Below are positions 54,247 to 64,000 of a stretch of 64,000 bases of DNA, one piece after another (position 1 is the stretch's first letter; each line of letters opens with the position of its first letter). The stretch is taken from the NCBI GenBank assembly GCA_022497145.1, contig MU385921.1, forward strand, positions 62,001-126,000. Direction: 5' to 3'. Position numbers and translations under genes: made by a program. Below the pieces are notes generated by a model. That model had not been told where the DNA came from, did not search any database, and saw nothing but the letters and a program-made list of their open reading frames with translations. Source of the stretch: Rostrohypoxylon terebratum (Eukaryota > Ascomycota > Sordariomycetes > Xylariales > Hypoxylaceae).

Positions 54247-55386
54247 TTACTCTTCATTAGGTGTGAAATACACACTCTTCCCTGGACCTCCTTTTGCTGC
54301 GGCGGAATTGATTGCCTCTTCCCAGTCATCCAGTTTAAATTTACCTGCCACCTTCATACCCGCTCGGGTGCCAATCTTCAATACTCCCCTTTCGAGAATC
54401 TTGATCAGATCTTTCGCTTGCTGACTCGTATTCATGAAAGTCCCTTTTATAGTGATACTGTTCAGTGAGATATGCCAGTAGGGCAGACCGATATCACCAG
54501 GAATTCCCCCCATGAGACTCATACGCCCCCCTGCTCTCAGAGAAAATATGCTCGCTCTGATATGAGAGCTCGTGCTAGCCGGGCGCGGGGAGATGTCAAA
54601 GTACACATCTATAGGCTGAAATTTTGACAATGCGTTTAGATCCTCTTCCACGTCACCACTAATCTTGACAGTTTCAACTCTCCCGGGCTCTGCCAATTTC
54701 TTCAAGTCGGCGAGAGCTGTCTCATTTCTTCCCATGGCGATGACTCTAGCTCCCATAGCCAGGGCGACGTGAACGGCAGCACTACTGAACGATCCGGTAG
54801 CTGGCGCAATCAGGACAGTCTCGCCGGGTTTTAGGTCCACGTCTGCAAGGCCCCCGTATGGTACAACCAGTTGGCTGAGCGACCCAAACTCTTCAAGCTT
54901 ATATCCCAGCTTTTCAACTAAGACGCCTTCATCGAGAGCGTGCACGCTCTCCAACGGAGCGTTCATGAATGTAGCCCAAGAGCCGTTGCGCCATTCCCCC
55001 ATCAATTTCTTCGTCGCCCCGGTGGGGCCCTCACTGAATGATCTCAGAACCTTGATACTAGGGTCTTCTCGAGACCTTACAGTCAACTCAACGAATACCA
55101 ACTGACCTGGGTTGAGGCTCGTGGCATCTGGTGGCGCCGCAGCAACGCGAGCGATACATGAGCCGCCGGGAACGATAGGTAGAGGATACTTATAGCCTCG
55201 AGGATTCCCATTTGTAAAAATTTGGTTGGCGTATTGGACAATGATAGAGTATAGCGGCTTGACGACGACTGTTCCAGCAGTGGGGATAGGGGTCTTAAGC
55301 GACACAAGAGTGGGGGGTGAAGAAGCAGAATGGAATTGTAAGCCAGTGTAAGTTTCCGGGAGAGAATGCTCTGTAAGGTTTGTCAT
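54247..55386 (-). CDS. Medium-chain dehydrogenase/reductase (zinc-free quinone-oxidoreductase type)
   Basis: Single exon, 379 residues from ATG 55386. The frame is open further upstream, but family N-termini and the promoter position favour this start. Features: GroES-like N-terminal domain with IVPGGSCIARVAAAPP, a nucleotide-binding Rossmann region GETVLIAPATGSFSSAAVH and ALAMGARVIAMGRNE. Then comes YFDISPRPASTSSHI and a C-terminal segment GRMSLMGGIPGDIGLPY. The usual zinc ligands of alcohol dehydrogenases are not evident, so this is a zinc-independent MDR/enoyl-reductase relative using NADP(H). Substrate unknown. Confidence 0.88.
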   Translation of the reverse strand: MTNLTEHSLPETYTGLQFHSASSPPTLVSLKTPIPTAGTVVVKPLYSIIVQYANQIFTNGNPRGYKYPLPIVPGGSCIARVAAAPPDATSLNPGQLVFVELTVRSREDPSIKVLRSFSEGPTGATKKLMGEWRNGSWATFMNAPLESVHALDEGVLVEKLGYKLEEFGSLSQLVVPYGGLADVDLKPGETVLIAPATGSFSSAAVHVALAMGARVIAMGRNETALADLKKLAEPGRVETVKISGDVEEDLNALSKFQPIDVYFDISPRPASTSSHIRASIFSLRAGGRMSLMGGIPGDIGLPYWHISLNSITIKGTFMNTSQQAKDLIKILERGVLKIGTRAGMKVAGKFKLDDWEEAINSAAAKGGPGKSVYFTPNEE

Positions 55387-56259
55387 CTTGGCTGTGAATG
55401 AATAGTTTGATGAGGGAATGGCGAGGAGACTAATCTTATGTCGAGTCTTATATATAGTACAAAGACTAGGTAGGTTGAAACACATGGTAAACCATATATA
55501 CTCACACCTCTAGAGACATTCCGTCGCCTATGATATGGATATTATATTTCACCAAGTTTCATACTAACATAATCTTGAAACTCATAACTTCGAATGATAC
55601 CTAGACTTAGTAAAGCTACGGGGACGGAGTTGAAGTTGCTTAACTCCATTAGGTCCACCACATCCACTTGCTTCACGTTCGGCAATAAGAGTATAGGACT
55701 GGACGATTATTAAAAAGCATAGAACATAAGAAACTAGTGTAAATGCCGAAATTGGATGTAAACCCTTCTTATATTGGAAGACATTGAGGAATAGAAGAAG
55801 CACCACCGGTTGAGGGCTGTTAGAAACTGCTCAAAATACGCATAATAGAGTTAAGATCTAGATTCTAGGATTCTAGGAATCCTCTACTACGTCAGATCAA
55901 GTAAAGCTCAGGCTCTAAACAACGGGACAAGAAAGCTATTACGTAATGAGGTTTGTCAATTTTGATTGGTCAATGCCAGTTCATCATAGCGGGGTTAATA
56001 GCTTCTAATCGATAATCGAATGGCTATCGCGACGGCAACTTACAACAATAGAGCTTTACGAGGGTAATTTGAAGTCATTAAGGCTCTAATCTCATTCATT
56101 CATTCACCATAAACCTCCTTATAGACCTTATAAGCAACGTCAAGGTTATTTAAGTATCTCTTATTACTTCCCTTAGTATGGCACCCATCGGCCTTGGTTA
56201 ATATTCATGAACGCCCAGCTTGGCTCTCCATGAGCCGGTAGAAGGAGGTCTCTTAGATA
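55387..56259. other. Divergent promoter between reductase and SEA4 genes
   Basis: 870 bp between start codons on opposite strands. AT-rich; CTAGATTCTAGGATTCTAGG microrepeat near 55858. No gene content seen. Confidence 0.5.
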
Positions 56260-59200
56260 ATGTCACAATACGCATCTTCTAAGATGGACCGGCCAGAGCC
56301 AGGCCTCATCAAATGGTCCCCCAACCCCAACTACGATACATTTCTCCATGTCAATCTACAACATCGAGTGGTACAGCTATACGAGCCTACCGGCCTCGCG
56401 AAGCCAGGAAACTTCCAATTTCATAAGACATCCAAGTACGATGAGATCCCTCCGCTAACTACATATGACTGGTCACCTGCTCATCGTGGGCTTGTCGCCA
56501 TTGGAACTGCCGGTGGTACTGTGGATCTTATAAACCTCCATAGCGATTCGAGCGCTCACCTAGAACTCCCTATAAGGATCCAGCGTACTTGTCAGGCGGT
56601 AGCTTTCAATACGGGGACGTTATTAGCCGTCGGGCTGGAACGTGTACGAAATGACCAGTGTCTTAAAATCTTCGACGTAAATAAACTTACCGCCCTGGAT
56701 CCCGGAGCTGCTTGGGAGTCGCTTGATGCTCCGATGAATCCTGTGATCAGTCTAGAAGCCAGCATCTCCATATCAAGCACCAAGTTCTTCGAAGATAGCC
56801 CTCAGACGTTAGTTGCCGGTATTAAAAATTCTGGTATCCGTATCTATGACCTTCGAGGTAGATATTGTCCCAGCTGTCACTTTTATGCGCTTGCTAACTA
56901 TTCTAAGACCCCCAAGGCGCAGTCATCAATTACCAGACCAAATGCAATAACAATTTAGCAATTGACTACGCGGACCAGAATTACTTTGCCTCGACTTCGC
57001 TAGACAAACCTGGCTTGGTAATTTGGGACAAGCGTGCAACTTCACGATCTTCTTCTTCTAACTTTTATCTTGACGCTGTCGATACGGACAATTTACCATG
57101 GGGAGCAGCTCTCAACATTGAAAGGGCGATTGATGTCAAAGATGCTAATTTACAAGATAGGGGATCGCTGACACGATCGGTGCGCTTCTGTCGAGACCGG
57201 AGTGGTTTGATAGCGGTACTTTCTCGAACTGGCCAGCTCAAAGTTTTGGACATCAAGAAAGAATTTGTTCCTTCTGTTCCTTATCCCAAAGATAGTCCCG
57301 AAGTCCTCGAAGTTAGGAAATCCTATGAACTAGATATGAGTTATATGAGAGATAGAAAGGATGAGAGAATCGTTTCATTTGACTGGTTGAATCTCGACTC
57401 GCCCGCTTTAACACCCCGAGCAATAGTCTTACGAGCTAATGGGAATTTCGATATTCTCGAGAAACCATCTTTTACGTCAGAACATCTGTTCAAGATGATT
57501 CCATGGAAAGCCCCTCACCGTGGATTGGAAGGTCAGCTATATTCTAGGACAATTACCAGATAATGAGTGCTAATTAGTTTAAAGGGGGGCATACTTATCA
57601 TGCTCTAATGCAGTTTGAATCAGCACAGTATTCAGATATGATGGGTTCACTCAATATCGATAGAGCATTCGAAGATATGCCCTTGTTTGGAATCGATAAA
57701 GGCTCTGCTCATACCGCAGTACAAGAGGCGTTACTGCCCCCTATGCCTACTAGCGACCCCATATACGATTCAGAAGCAAGTGGTACACAAATCACTGAGT
57801 TACTTGCGAATGCTACAAAGACGGCAGACAAGCTGCGAGTTTTGAGAAAGTATCACAAGGAAACTCTCAAATCCTCCGCCAATGATGATAAGGTAATATT
57901 GACGTTTCATTGATGGTGTTATATAATTTGTTTAGCCTGACTAATTTGTATGTAAAAGCTCAATAAACTACCATCCAACAGAGAGTTGCATGAACGGTTG
58001 CTCTTATTGACGTTAGATACAAAAGGGTTCCCCAAAGAAGCACAGGTCATTCTCGATCACCTAATGCTTCTTCGTTCGAAAGAGAAATATCTGTTCGACT
58101 ATGTCGCCAATCGAGAGATAGTGGCGGATGATCCCTGGTTGAGAGAGTTGTGGGGTTGGATTTCCAGTATGCATATCTATTTCTCGGAGTGTTATGTTCA
58201 AATGCTAATTGATGCAGGGGCTGACGAGGCCGCCGCTGAAATGGGGATGGTAATACAAGGGATTGACCTCAGTTATTTGGGCGTTTGTAATATTTGGAAT
58301 GGCGATCTGGGTTTGTGGCGCGAGCGATCTTTATGCAGTGCGAGAACTAATATTCTCTATAGGACAAAATGGCTCGACGAGGTTGTTAGACGGTACTAGG
58401 CCCCCAGATCTTGCCACCTGGGAACGTTGTCTACAAGAAATGAATAGGAAGTCGAGACAACCGATCTATAATGGTGTCGAGACGAGAAAGATCCCACAGC
58501 GATTAGCTGCCCTGAGGGTCTGCGGATGGGGTAGATCGCCTGACGAAAATCTAGGCGAATACGCGGATATGCTGCCTTCCGCAAGAGATTCGATATGGTA
58601 TACCATGAGAACCGCACACGCACTTTTCGAAGGCGACTTCGACAAAGCAGTTGAAATACTCAGAGAAGCCAGCACGGAGTATCCGAATCTCTTATTCGTC
58701 TCTTTAGCTTTACAACTTAAAAGCCAAAAAGATAAAAGTGTCAGTAAACCACGATTGAATTTCGACGACACTGTTGCTTCAAATACAGATCCCTATCTGA
58801 GAGCGATATCATCTATTATCGCATCAGACAATTGGGAGTATATAGCTGACCAGGAATCGCTACCTCTACGCGAACGTACATTTGTGGCGCTCCGATATTT
58901 TGATGACGCTAAACTAACTCAATGGCTCAATAAAGAGCTGAAGAAGGCGATAGAGACGGGCGATATCGAAGGAATTGTTCTTACGGGCATAACCGACAAA
59001 CTCGTAGACATTTTTGCAAAATACGTCGAGAAGTTCAACGACGTGCAGACGGCCACTCTCGTCCTGTCCATATGCTGGCCGAAGTACATTGCCGACTACC
59101 GATGCCGCGCATGGCGCAACGCGTATAGAGCCTATCTCCAGCGCCACAAAGCTTTCATGCAGCGGACCAAGTTCGAGGTTGAGAGCACGAAGAAAAGCAA

Positions 59201-59633
59201 GCGAGGAGGCGTCCCCACCATCACCCCGCCATCCAGACAAATCGCTCTTCGCTGCATCTACTGCGACGCCGAGTACGAGCTCTCGAAGATAGGCGGCGCG
59301 GCACTCTCGGCGGTCAGCAAGGGGCAGCAGGCGAACCCGCTCACAGCGACGAACATCAACGCCGGCGTCAGCTGCCCCAACTGCGGGCGCCATCTTCCCC
59401 GCTGTGTTGTGTGTCTGGAAATCGTCGGCGTACCGCGCTCCGATAAACCGGAAGCCTCTCCTGACCCGCAGATCAGGGTCGCCGCGAGGTTTCCCACGTT
59501 CTGTCTCAAGTGCGAGCATGTATTGCACCTAGACCATGCAAGGCAGTGGTTCGCGAGACATGTTGAGTGTCCGGTGCCCGAGTGTAGGTGCAGGTGCAAT
59601 TTCAGGGCGAACCCGGAGCTGAATTATCGGTAA
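56260..59633 (+). CDS. SEA4: SEA/GATOR2 complex subunit SEA4 (Mio)
   Basis: Five exons (56260-56857, 56923-57531, 57585-57892, 57959-58310, 58363-59633) give 1045 residues. The first half is a WD40 propeller: LIKWSPNPNYDTFLHV, LTTYDWSPAHRGLVAIGTAG, FASTSLDKPGLVIWDKRATS and RIVSFDWLNLDSPAL. An alpha-solenoid follows, with MVIQGIDLSYLGVCNIWNG and IPQRLAALRVCGW. The C-terminus is a RING/zinc module, CPNCGRHLPRCVVCLEIVG to CPVPECRCRC. This order identifies Mios/SEA4, a subunit of GATOR2 (SEACAT), which acts on TORC1 amino-acid signalling at the vacuole. A tempting donor at 58250 is not used, since reading through gives the conserved VIQGIDLSYLG. The real intron is the next one (GTTTGT...CTATAG, 52 nt). 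Confidence 0.94.
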
Positions 59634-60181
59634 TGAAGAATGATGCTTGCTTGCTTGCTTGCTAGGGCGTGTTATAAGATGAGTTTAGGGGATGTTTAGC
59701 GGGTTATTATAGGTATCGTGGAATCCGGGAATAGCCGTCGATGTTGCTACGAGTTCACAATATTCTAACTAACTTTAAAAAAGCAGGACGTTTGGTCATT
59801 TATGTTGATAGTCTAGTATAGGCAGTTACGCTTATTTTCTCTAGTAGAGTCACTTGCTACCAACCGCCCCGTATTCTTTACGACTCTATACCCTCTACAG
59901 TACCCTAATCACGTTGGGCACCTATACCCTCTTGCGGCAATCCTACTCCTCATAGGGCTTTTATAAACTGACCAATCGCATCGACACTGCTACACACACT
60001 GCGACTAGCTCATTCTTTATCTTATTAACACTACATCCTATCGTTGAACGCCGTTCCCATTCCGTATCGTTATCCTTTCGTTTCCCGTTATACCGTCAAT
60101 CTGACATATAGTATACAGCACGCTTAGTTACACAGATAGAAAAATAAGTATAGTAGACATGAGAAGCAGGAGGCGATGCAA
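59634..60181. other. Intergenic region between convergent genes
   Basis: 550 bp between two 3' ends. It begins with a TTGC tandem repeat near 59648 (four copies) and is otherwise pyrimidine rich; no gene seen. Confidence 0.5.
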
Positions 60182-61753
60182 TCACGCAGCCAGCTTCCAT
60201 AACGGTACATACGCCCGCGCTGCGGGGGTATCGTCGTCCTCGTCTTCTATAGCTCTATTCGTGCGCTCTATCCACTCGTCCTCTGCTCGCGCAGCGTCTC
60301 GTTCTATCTGCGCCATGATCGCTAGTTCGGATAACATGTCGTGAACGAGATTGCGACATCCGTCCACCATGCGAAGTAAGCTAGATCGTGACTCTAGCTC
60401 GGAGTCGGAGTCGGAGTCGCGGGGAGATTCGATATCGCCTAGGTCTCTCAAGGCGGCACGCCACCCCTCGAGTTTGCGCTGAAGACTGATGCAATCGCGC
60501 TTCCAACTTGCATCTAAATCGCCTAAGAACAGAACCTCGTCGCCTTCGACTAGGACGCCAACGTTATCGCTTCGCTGCGCGGTAACGATAGACGCCATGC
60601 GCTCTGCCCATGTCTCGAAGCCCGCGACTACCCGCGCATATCGCCCGTCCGGTTCTCCGAGCTGCCATACCCCGTTCAAGACTTCGTCTAGTATTTGGAC
60701 CTTTTCTTCTAGTCCTAGCCCGTTTCTGGTGCCAGGATTACCCCATTTAGTGAGCGCCGCCACGTTCCGCGCCTCGACACCTTGCCTTTCGAGGCCGAGC
60801 AGAGCATTGTTCTCTTTGGCTAGCTGCGCGAATCTGTCTCCGAGCTTTTGCCGTGCGCTCGCATGCCATTCGCTGTCGACAGCAGCGGCATCGCGGTGTA
60901 AAAGCGAAAGCTGCAGGAGCTCTGTCTGCAGACGGCTGGTCTCGGCGGATATGGCAACGTTGGCAGGAAGCTTAGAGGGGGACGGGGGCGCGAGGAAAGT
61001 CGAGGTCAACGGTTTGGGGGCGAGAGATTTGGCGGGGCTGTAGTGTTGTTGGTGAGTGTTGAATGCGGGGCGTTTGGCGAGGCCGGTGGGTTGATGAGAC
61101 GAAGTCTGAGTGGTGGAAATAGTTGATTGGGTTTGGGATGTTTGGCGTGGCCGGGTTTGCGACCGTGTCTGTATTTTCGAGCTCGTCGTAATGGTGCTAG
61201 CGGTCGGACTCGTTCGGCCGCCGGATGAGGATGATGTGACGGTCCCCTGAGATACTTGAGATACTGGGCGGAGAGTCGTGGCTGGGGTTAGGCTCGTAAT
61301 GTTAGATTTCGATCGTGCGTGTGCTGCTCGAGGAGGTACTGTCGTCGGGGGTGGTCCGCCAGAAGATCTTGGTCGGCCGGTTGCGGTACGGTTCATGGAA
61401 GTAATTGGTGGCCTTTCACGATCGCGAGTAGAAGCGGCTCTTCCGAGGGGTTTCGTCGTTGCATTTCCGCTATTGTCCGTTCTCGCAGATGAAGTCTTGC
61501 TATAAACATTAGATACACTTCTACCTGTCGTCGAGCCAGTCGCTCTAATCCGCGAAGCAGCGGTAGAGGAGGAAGCTGCCGCGCTAGCCGCAGCTGATCG
61601 TGTGGTCATCGTGGGCGCCACCGGTAGTCGACTAGGGGACAATGTCCGGACCTCGCTACGTGCCGAGGGTCCATCCCTTTGGGCAGGATCGGCTTTGCCA
61701 ATAGTAGGCTTGCGAATTGACCGTGTACGGCCTAAGCCGGTTGATGATGACAT
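60182..61753 (-). CDS. Unrecognised Ser/Thr-rich protein with C-terminal helical domain
   Basis: Single exon; 523 residues from ATG 61753 (MSSSTGLGRTRSIRKPTIG). The frame is open upstream but there reads an 8-bp tandem repeat. The N-terminal half is a Ser/Thr/Arg-rich disordered region with many TSS/SRTS repeats, often seen in cytoskeletal or phosphorylation-rich proteins. The last 250 residues look folded and helical: LQTELLQLSLLHRDAAAVD, then NGVWQLGEPDGRYARVVAGF and GCRNLVHDMLSELAIMAQIE. I do not recognise the family; microtubule or spindle association would be a guess. Confidence 0.7.
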   Translation of the reverse strand: MSSSTGLGRTRSIRKPTIGKADPAQRDGPSARSEVRTLSPSRLPVAPTMTTRSAAASAAASSSTAASRIRATGSTTGRSVSNVYSKTSSARTDNSGNATTKPLGRAASTRDRERPPITSMNRTATGRPRSSGGPPPTTVPPRAAHARSKSNITSLTPATTLRPVSQVSQGTVTSSSSGGRTSPTASTITTSSKIQTRSQTRPRQTSQTQSTISTTQTSSHQPTGLAKRPAFNTHQQHYSPAKSLAPKPLTSTFLAPPSPSKLPANVAISAETSRLQTELLQLSLLHRDAAAVDSEWHASARQKLGDRFAQLAKENNALLGLERQGVEARNVAALTKWGNPGTRNGLGLEEKVQILDEVLNGVWQLGEPDGRYARVVAGFETWAERMASIVTAQRSDNVGVLVEGDEVLFLGDLDASWKRDCISLQRKLEGWRAALRDLGDIESPRDSDSDSELESRSSLLRMVDGCRNLVHDMLSELAIMAQIERDAARAEDEWIERTNRAIEDEDDDTPAARAYVPLWKLAA

Positions 61754-61784
61754 GACAAGGGCCTCAAAAGATACAAAGTCCACG

Positions 61785-61824
61785 GTGTGCAAGTGTGCAA
61801 GTGTGCAAGTGTGCAGGTGTGCAA
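61785..61824. repeat. 8-bp tandem repeat
   Basis: Five head-to-tail copies of GTGTGCAA (the fourth ends AG) just upstream of the 61753 start codon. Confidence 0.85.
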
Positions 61825-62602
61825 TTGTTTTGTTTAAGCGAAGGATAAGATGCAATGTTCAGTGTTTGGTGTTTCGGTTACTACATAGGACCATAGGACC
61901 ATAGGACAGAGGGTCAGAGGGATAAAGTGCTAAGAGTTAGGGGTCTCTTGTTTCTTATTTGGCTTAATTTGGTCGTAGTATTTGGTTTGATTAGGGTATA
62001 TTTGGCCCCGTGCACGCGACTTTAATTGAGTTCATAGCTACATACTATGGTCCATGGCTCCTATCCTAGCTCCCTCCTTCTTAGTGGTGGAGAGTTACAA
62101 TGGATACAGCATTAGGTACTAGGTACTAGGTAGAGCTCCAGTGCTATGTACCCCTACCTATGATCACTGACCCCACTATAGATGTGCACTATCGATTACC
62201 CGTAGGGCTTAAAGGTTTATCCCACAGCGTCCCTGACATAAGAGATCCCCGCTAATTAATAGCCAGTCTGCCTGTCAGCTGGTGACAGCTAATAAATTTG
62301 GAAAATTTGTGTAGATGGGAAGCTGCATGCGGCGCCATAGCGTTACGCCTTCCACTAAATTATAGCTGGAGGTCATTTTTGAACTACAGTCACTACAGTC
62401 GACCTTACTCTGTCGACACAACATGGATTAAGTTCAGGATGACCTTTCCTAAGGTTGGTGTTTAAACATCTCGGTATATTGGTACAATTAGACTTTCGGG
62501 TGGAGGTAGGGAACTTGTTATAGATCAGGCAACACAAAGTTCAAATACCGAGGTTGCCAAACGTTCTACTGGAAACCTTGAACCCGACAATTCGGCGATT
62601 CT

Positions 62603-62638
62603 CCTCCTCCTCCTCCTCCTCCTTCTTCTCTTTCTCTT
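62603..62638. repeat. CTC/CTT pyrimidine microsatellite
   Basis: A run of CCT trinucleotides grading into CTT in intergenic DNA. Confidence 0.85.
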
Positions 62639-63123
62639 CACGTTAGACTCCATTCAAGGACAAGACAAGGTTTTCGATCACTTTCATTCGTTTCTAGCAA
62701 AAGGTATCATCATCCGGCCTTGAGCCAGGAATCCATTATGCTCTCTTCATATCCCCCCGTTCGTACCCCTTTGATTATGTCACCCTATCCCTTAGAAATG
62801 TAAGTTCACGGCCTATGAATCCTAATCCTGCCGCATATACATCGATCAACAGTGGTATCGTCGTACCGACAAACGCCTCAATCCGTATGCAAGCCCCTTT
62901 TTAGTCTTTCCTGGCCGTAATCCATCGAGAATCGGGAAAAAATGAGTAGTCGATCTCAGAACTGCGTGTTTTGAAAAGTTTATGTGCTCGAAAAATGTTG
63001 AGTGTCGAAAAGTGTAAAGACCCTAGGTCATTTCGAAGTGAAGAGAGAAATAGTACAGAATGTTGTTAGTGTTGACCAAGTGCGGCGTCTCCGTCGAGCA
63101 TGATAACAAGGAAAGGGCACGGT

Positions 63124-64000
63124 CTATGCAGCACTCGTTTGCTTCCCCTTCTCGCGACGTTTCTCATCGAGCTGATCGGCCTCCATGTTCTGCATCAACA
63201 TACGAAGCTCGGCCTTGTAGCGACCCATCAATCTCTCGTGACATCCGTAGCACACGCGCAAATTACACCACGAACACGTCTTGCGCGAGCTGGTATCTTG
63301 GACGCCACATGTTTGACACGCCAACGGGTAGTTGGAGTTCTTAACAGGAACCCATTTAGAATGGCGCACGTAACAGTTGTGATGTTGAGAGGTGATAGGA
63401 GGAGCTTGAAAGACCACATCCGCAGGCATGGCTTGGCTGATATTTCGGGGGAAGCGAGATAAGGCCTCGTTGACTTTCTCTGCATGTTCTAGCGTAACGT
63501 TCTCCATGGATTCGCCGATATCACTGAGGTTAGTGGCGTGCATGTCTGCGGATACTTTGCGGTAAGGCTTGCGATCAGCCGTCGCCAAATTCGGTGAGAT
63601 GCTAGGTTCGTTCAGCGCCGTCACGGCGTTGAAAAGTTCAGGCTTCTTCATCGGCTCGACAGAGTTGGCCGGCATTGTGGTAATCATCTCGATGGTTGGG
63701 ATCGGTTGTGGTTGCGTTCGTTCCCTAGGTCTCACGGCCTCTTGAACATCGTGAGTAGTCTGGGGTGAACGCAGCGATGAGTTGCTTCGCGCAGAACGAG
63801 GGTGGCGTGGGAGTCCAAGGTTCTGTCCTCTGATGTCGGAGGAGCTTGCCTTTTTATGGACCTCCGGCTTTTGAGTCTGGGTTTCGACAGGACTTCCGAC
63901 AGGTCGGCGCGAAATAGACTTTTGGGCGGACTCTTTTGGGGGAGGTTCCGGCGACGCCATAGCCGGCTTAGGCGCAGGTGCATGGCCAAACGTCTCGATT
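63124..64000 (-). CDS. Zinc-site protein of unknown function (5' part beyond window)
   Basis: The reading frame stays open to the last base of the window, so the gene is 5' truncated. At least 290 residues are seen. Most is disordered (SISRRPVGSPVETQTQKPEV). The C-terminal 75 residues are folded, with a Cys-rich module: NCYVRHSKWVPVKNSNYPLA, CQTCGVQDTSSRKTCSWCNL then RVCYGCHERLMGRYKAEL. Paired CxxC motifs indicate a zinc-binding domain seen in fungal-specific proteins. I recognise no named family. An ATG at 63960 is in frame, but the upstream sequence reads equally well as protein. Confidence 0.7.
   Translation of the reverse strand, partial: IETFGHAPAPKPAMASPEPPPKESAQKSISRRPVGSPVETQTQKPEVHKKASSSDIRGQNLGLPRHPRSARSNSSLRSPQTTHDVQEAVRPRERTQPQPIPTIEMITTMPANSVEPMKKPELFNAVTALNEPSISPNLATADRKPYRKVSADMHATNLSDIGESMENVTLEHAEKVNEALSRFPRNISQAMPADVVFQAPPITSQHHNCYVRHSKWVPVKNSNYPLACQTCGVQDTSSRKTCSWCNLRVCYGCHERLMGRYKAELRMLMQNMEADQLDEKRREKGKQTSAA

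Larger units (their letters stand above)
61754..63123. other. Intergenic region with tandem repeats
   Basis: 1.4 kb containing the promoter of the 60182 gene. It holds an 8-bp tandem repeat (61785-61824), CCTAGG-type microrepeats near 62115-62140 and a CTC/CTT tract (62603-62638). No gene is supported. Confidence 0.5.

Noticed and set aside
58250..58310. GTAATA donor inside SEA4 exon 4
   Set aside because: Using it would delete the conserved VIQGIDLSYLG block; reading through keeps family sequence.
58914..59528. 204-codon minus-strand frame
   Set aside because: Antisense shadow of the SEA4 C-terminal coding exon.

Overview
The window looks like nuclear DNA of a filamentous ascomycete, most likely a Sordariomycete. 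Genes are spread over both strands without operons. Most have short introns (about 45-115 nt) with GTRNGT-like donors. Recognisable genes include pacC, TIP41, SWC5, EFG1, the GATOR2/SEA subunit SEA4/Mio, PHS1 and thymine 7-hydroxylase. Intergenic DNA is peppered with short palindromic microrepeats built from CCTAGG/TACCTA. I infer the lineage from protein content and did not run a phylogeny. All splice sites below were worked out by hand from frame, donor/acceptor consensus and family knowledge.

Layout. 1-4.4 kb: long upstream region of the pH regulator pacC, with two clusters of its own GCCAAG target. 4.4-9.7 kb: pacC and a SET/MYND methyltransferase-like gene. 9.7-12.7 kb: gene-poor DNA with a candidate MITE. 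12.7-20.1 kb: a CsbD/Hmp1-like protein, a MAPEG protein, Swc5, Tip41 (with a GC-AG intron) and an unrecognised disordered protein. 21-34 kb: accessory metabolism, with a broken MFS transporter, dienelactone hydrolase, an atypical Zn2Cys6 regulator, a second MITE candidate, alpha/beta hydrolase, aldo-keto reductase, short-chain dehydrogenase and a MYND protein. 34.6-37.9 kb: a divergent pair, uracil-5-carboxylate (iso-orotate) decarboxylase and thymine 7-hydroxylase, which together would turn thymine into uracil. 38.6-41.1 kb: a serine-esterase-like protein and PHS1. 41.8-50.8 kb: a DUF7918 gene with an in-frame stop, a DUF1349 protein, an FAD monooxygenase, a membrane terpene-cyclase-like gene with an in-frame stop, and an endonuclease/exonuclease/phosphatase protein. 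51.5-64 kb: housekeeping genes (NFKBIL1-like, EFG1, a medium-chain reductase, SEA4/Mio, an unrecognised coiled-coil candidate, and a zinc-site protein cut by the window end).

The clearest functional stories are likely pacC autoregulation, the thymine-to-uracil gene pair, and a middle stretch (21-50 kb) where several accessory genes are visibly decaying. I found no CRISPR array, rRNA gene, convincing tRNA gene or intact transposon. I found nothing that clearly qualifies as a wholly new biological system.
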